Positions 61,181 to 64,000 of a DNA stretch of 64,000 nt are shown here, piece by piece. Source of the stretch: Atrichornis clamosus. Lineage: Eukaryota; Chordata; Aves; Passeriformes; Menuridae. The notes beneath the pieces were generated by a model that was given only the letters and a program-made list of their open reading frames with translations, was not told the DNA's origin and did no database searches. The translations under genes and the position numbers were made by a program. Position 1 is the first letter of the stretch. Each line of letters opens with the position of its first letter. The DNA is taken from contig WBMZ01003087.1 in NCBI GenBank assembly GCA_013400975.1, positions 1 to 64,000 on the forward strand. Direction: 5' to 3'.

Positions 61181-63839
61181 CCTCGTGCAAGACAAAGGCA
61201 GAGAAAAATCACATTCGGGGCCTCACTGAGTGGGCCTGGCAACTTCATGATCTTTACCAAGCAAGGTATTTACATGGAGTGCCCACAGACCAGAGTGGAG
61301 CGAGCTTTGCACTAACACAGCTGCGCTAATTCCATCATCTGGGCCAACAGCCCGTGTCTTCAGTGCCACGTTAACAGAGCAGCACGTACGGAGGCTGCTG
61401 AGATACCTGTGCTGCACCTCTACAGTGTGGCTTTGCAAGAAATATGTGCTTTATATGCTTTATGTGATGAGACTTGTTCTCTGCTAGCAGATAGGCTCTT
61501 TTCCAGGGAGAGTGTTTCAGCTCCCTTTTAAAAGTAAGCGTGCACTAAAGTGCTTCTCACCACGGAGATAATTGAGTACATGTACAGCATCTATCACAAT
61601 AAAAGCCAAATCTCAGATAGATACTAGGGCACCATCAAAGACAAAAAAACAATAAATAAGAATTCATAAGGCTTTCAGTCGAATGCTTCCTGCCAGCACT
61701 AAATCCATTAGAAAAACCCCAAGTGTTTGTACAGCACCTAATTCTACAGAGTATACAGGCACCACGGCAATACAAACATAACTTACAGCCATTACTACTA
61801 AAAATAATTAATAAAGCTGTCATTTGTCGATTTTTCTTCTTTCTTAAAACTGCCTTTCTTTTTTGCTTTTTGGAACCTTTCATGTTTTTCTACTTGAAAA
61901 ATTATCAAATCATTAAAAAGAAAATTGAATTTTTTTATAACAGATACCAAGTTACAGCAAATGTGCACATCCAGGTTATAAAAATGAGGTTTATAATGGC
62001 AATACTGATAGATCACTCCTGTTACCACATCAGCAGGGCATCAGCAGAACATAGTGCTCCACAAAAATGACATATGGAGCAGCACTGAAAATAACAAGAA
62101 ATTTCTTGGTATGTCTGATTTTTTTTTACTGTTAATTCAATGAGCCACCAACCCTAGTTTTCTTTGTTTGCTTTTTTCATTTGGTTAGTTTGTTTGGGCA
62201 TTTTTCAGAGATGGGAAGGTTACAAAAAAAATGTGTGTTCTTTTATATACACCATTTTAGTTTTGATATTTCCCCTGAATTGTAAGGGAAAAATTACTAT
62301 TTAAATACCTCTTTTATAACACTGGTAACAAAGAGCAGAGAAACTATACCTTTTCTTTCATGAGTTCAGATATTCTTTAGGGAATACATGGGCTTTTTAC
62401 AACCTTTTACAGTTTCTTTCTACTTTTCTTCACAGAATAGCAGCAAATTCTTGAAAGAACAGACCACCTGCAACTCATGAAAAAAGGGATGGAGATACTT
62501 AGCACTTTGTCGGAGTCAGGCCAGGTTCTGTATTTACAGTGACATTTATTTAAAACTGATTAATGGTTTTGTGCTGACAGAGCTAATGCTCAGGAAGAAA
62601 ACCACCTGTCACCAAGCTGTGCACCTCCTCCAAGCCCGTGTGCCAGGTGGTCACACTCATCAACCACCAGCTTCTGAACCCTCCAAACCATCGTTTCTAT
62701 GAGCATTCCTGGCATGAGCATGCCTGGCTCCTCCAAGCTTCAGTACCCCTTTCTGTACTGCCTGCTCCTTTGCAGGCACTCCTGGAAAGTTTATGAACTT
62801 TTTTGCTAAAACACAGATTCACCAAATCTTAAAAATAATTTTTAAAAATCATTAGAATTGAAAATTTCCTAATTTGGAATATGCACAAGGGCTCCCTCAT
62901 AGCTTCTGAATTATACAAAGCTTAAAACATCTCATACAGGTATTGGATAATTGCCTCAAAGACATGCAAATTCCTCCCCCTCTGCTCCTGATGAGCTCCA
63001 GTCATTAATAAGATAAAGTGTACAAAGCAGCTTGGCTGCAGAAAAAGAGTGCAATGCAGTACAATGCAGCTGGTCCACATCCATATGGGAAGGGAAACAC
63101 AAGTAAAATAACTTTCATAAGCTTTTTAGATGAGACAAATCAGGGGCACATTGCAATGAGCAAGAGTCTCACACAGCTTGAGCTGATATTGACTGGCTTT
63201 TCAGTCCCTGGCACAATGAAAATATATCTCTGAAATCTGTCAGTGTGGTGCATCTGTGTCTGCTCGTGTCTGTTTTAGCACTCCTGGTGCAGCACTGGCA
63301 CACACACCACTCACACACACCCCCAGAGCACAGACAAGCCACGACCGAACACACCGGGGTTGGGACAACGTTGGCAAAGCTGAAATCCAGCTGCAAAAGG
63401 CTACAAATGACTAGAAAAGGTCACATTCCCTTCTCTTCAGGGTTAAACAAAGCTCATGTTGGGAAGGTCGTGTGCCTGCTGAACATAGCCCCACTCTATT
63501 CTCCTGCAGGGCAAGGAGGAAACAAACAAGAAGGTGCAAAATGATGCAGTTCAGAAAATAGCAGTGTTTGTTTTGACAACACCTAACTTCCTGGGCATGA
63601 GATGGTAGGATTTTCCTTGGCTTTAAATCTGTAGTTTCAACACTCACCATGCCCAAAATGTGCCAGCAAACTAATGCAATTTCAGAGGTGGCGGAGAACA
63701 GATAATCAAAATAGGAGGGTGGAGGAGCTGAGAGATCTTAAGAAAGGATATTCTGAAGGAAGAAATTGCCACCCTTCCTTCTGTATGTTGTTGTGATTGC
63801 TTTCTTGTTATTCTTATGCAACTTTAGACATGGGCAGAT
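61181..63839. other. Unique AT-rich DNA, no gene seen
   Basis: No gene or family repeat recognised. A 115-codon plus-strand frame at 61723-62070 lies in AT-rich sequence and is lysine/phenylalanine-rich without a domain. Short CA-rich runs occur at 63299-63322. Confidence 0.5.
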
Positions 63840-64000
63840 AGTGATAGGACAAGGTGGGTGATGGTTTTAAGCTAACAGAGGAGAGATTTAGATTAGATGT
63901 CAGAAAGAAAATCTTTACTGTGAGGGTGGTGAGGCGCTGGAACAGGTTGCTCAGAGGAGCTGTGGATGCCCCATCCCTGGACGTGTTCAAGGCCAGGTTG
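63840..64000 (+). mobile_element. CR1 LINE, 3' part, cut by window end
   Basis: From about 63840 the sequence follows CR1. The blocks GATAGGACAAGG, GGTTTTAAGCTAACAGAGG, GATTTAGATTAGATGTCAG, GTGAGGCGCTGGAACAGGTTG and CATCCCTGGACGTGTTCAAG are all in consensus order. The CR1 3' end lies beyond the window. The copy is 5'-truncated in the C-terminal part of ORF2. Confidence 0.95.

Noticed and set aside
1..64000. CRISPR arrays, operons, rRNA genes or other prokaryotic systems
   Set aside because: No regularly spaced repeats, no long adjacent open frames and no ribosome-binding layout; every recognisable element is vertebrate (avian) in type.

Overview
The window is a stretch of bird nuclear DNA with no protein-coding gene that I can recognise. 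The assignment rests on interspersed repeats. There are five separate pieces of CR1, the dominant avian LINE, one still carrying a readable reverse-transcriptase segment and the CR1 3' end with its ATTCTATG-type tail. There is a solo LTR with the layout of the common avian ERVL LTRs, a second, ERVK-like LTR, and a short sequence derived from tRNA-Ile(AAT) of the kind known from songbird SINEs. The tRNA-Ile sequence tilts the guess towards a passerine. That last step is family knowledge recalled, not tested. The base composition is mostly AT-rich, as in a gene desert or a very long intron of a large chromosome. I cannot tell intergenic from intronic.

Layout. 1-19.7 kb: unique AT-rich DNA with purine tracts, a CpG-retaining open stretch near 7.3-7.7 kb, a possible retroviral leader near 10.3-10.8 kb, an AT-rich homeodomain-type motif cluster near 11 kb and a perfect short hairpin at 15.63 kb. 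19.7-23.9 kb: two CR1 pieces, the second (22.78-23.85 kb) being the largest in the window. 23.9-34.4 kb: unique DNA and microsatellites. 34.42-35.04 kb: an LTR-like repeat bounded by TG...CA. 35-42 kb: unique DNA with one GC-rich patch. 42.5-43.0 kb: a GC-rich patch containing the tRNA-Ile-derived sequence. 45.0-46.7 kb: two stretches that look like candidate conserved regulatory DNA, one with an 18-bp palindrome and one with paired GATA sites and HNF4-like boxes. 49.1 kb: an 83-bp tandem duplication. 50.6 kb: CR1. 55.8 kb: a G-quadruplex motif. 57.6-58.8 kb: a polypyrimidine satellite-like tract, a 32-base assembly gap and the ERVL LTR. 60.3-61.2 kb: a CR1 split by an ERVK-like LTR, a datable nested insertion. 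The window ends inside another CR1 (from 63.84 kb).

None of the open reading frames I examined shows a recognisable domain apart from the CR1 reverse transcriptase. The longest of them lie inside the LTRs or in low-complexity DNA, and the rest behave like chance. I saw no CRISPR array, bacterial operon, rRNA gene or intact tRNA gene. The most useful observations are the nested LTR-in-CR1 structure, the LTR next to the gap, the tRNA-Ile-derived fragment, and a handful of candidate regulatory elements that a cross-species alignment could confirm or dismiss quickly.
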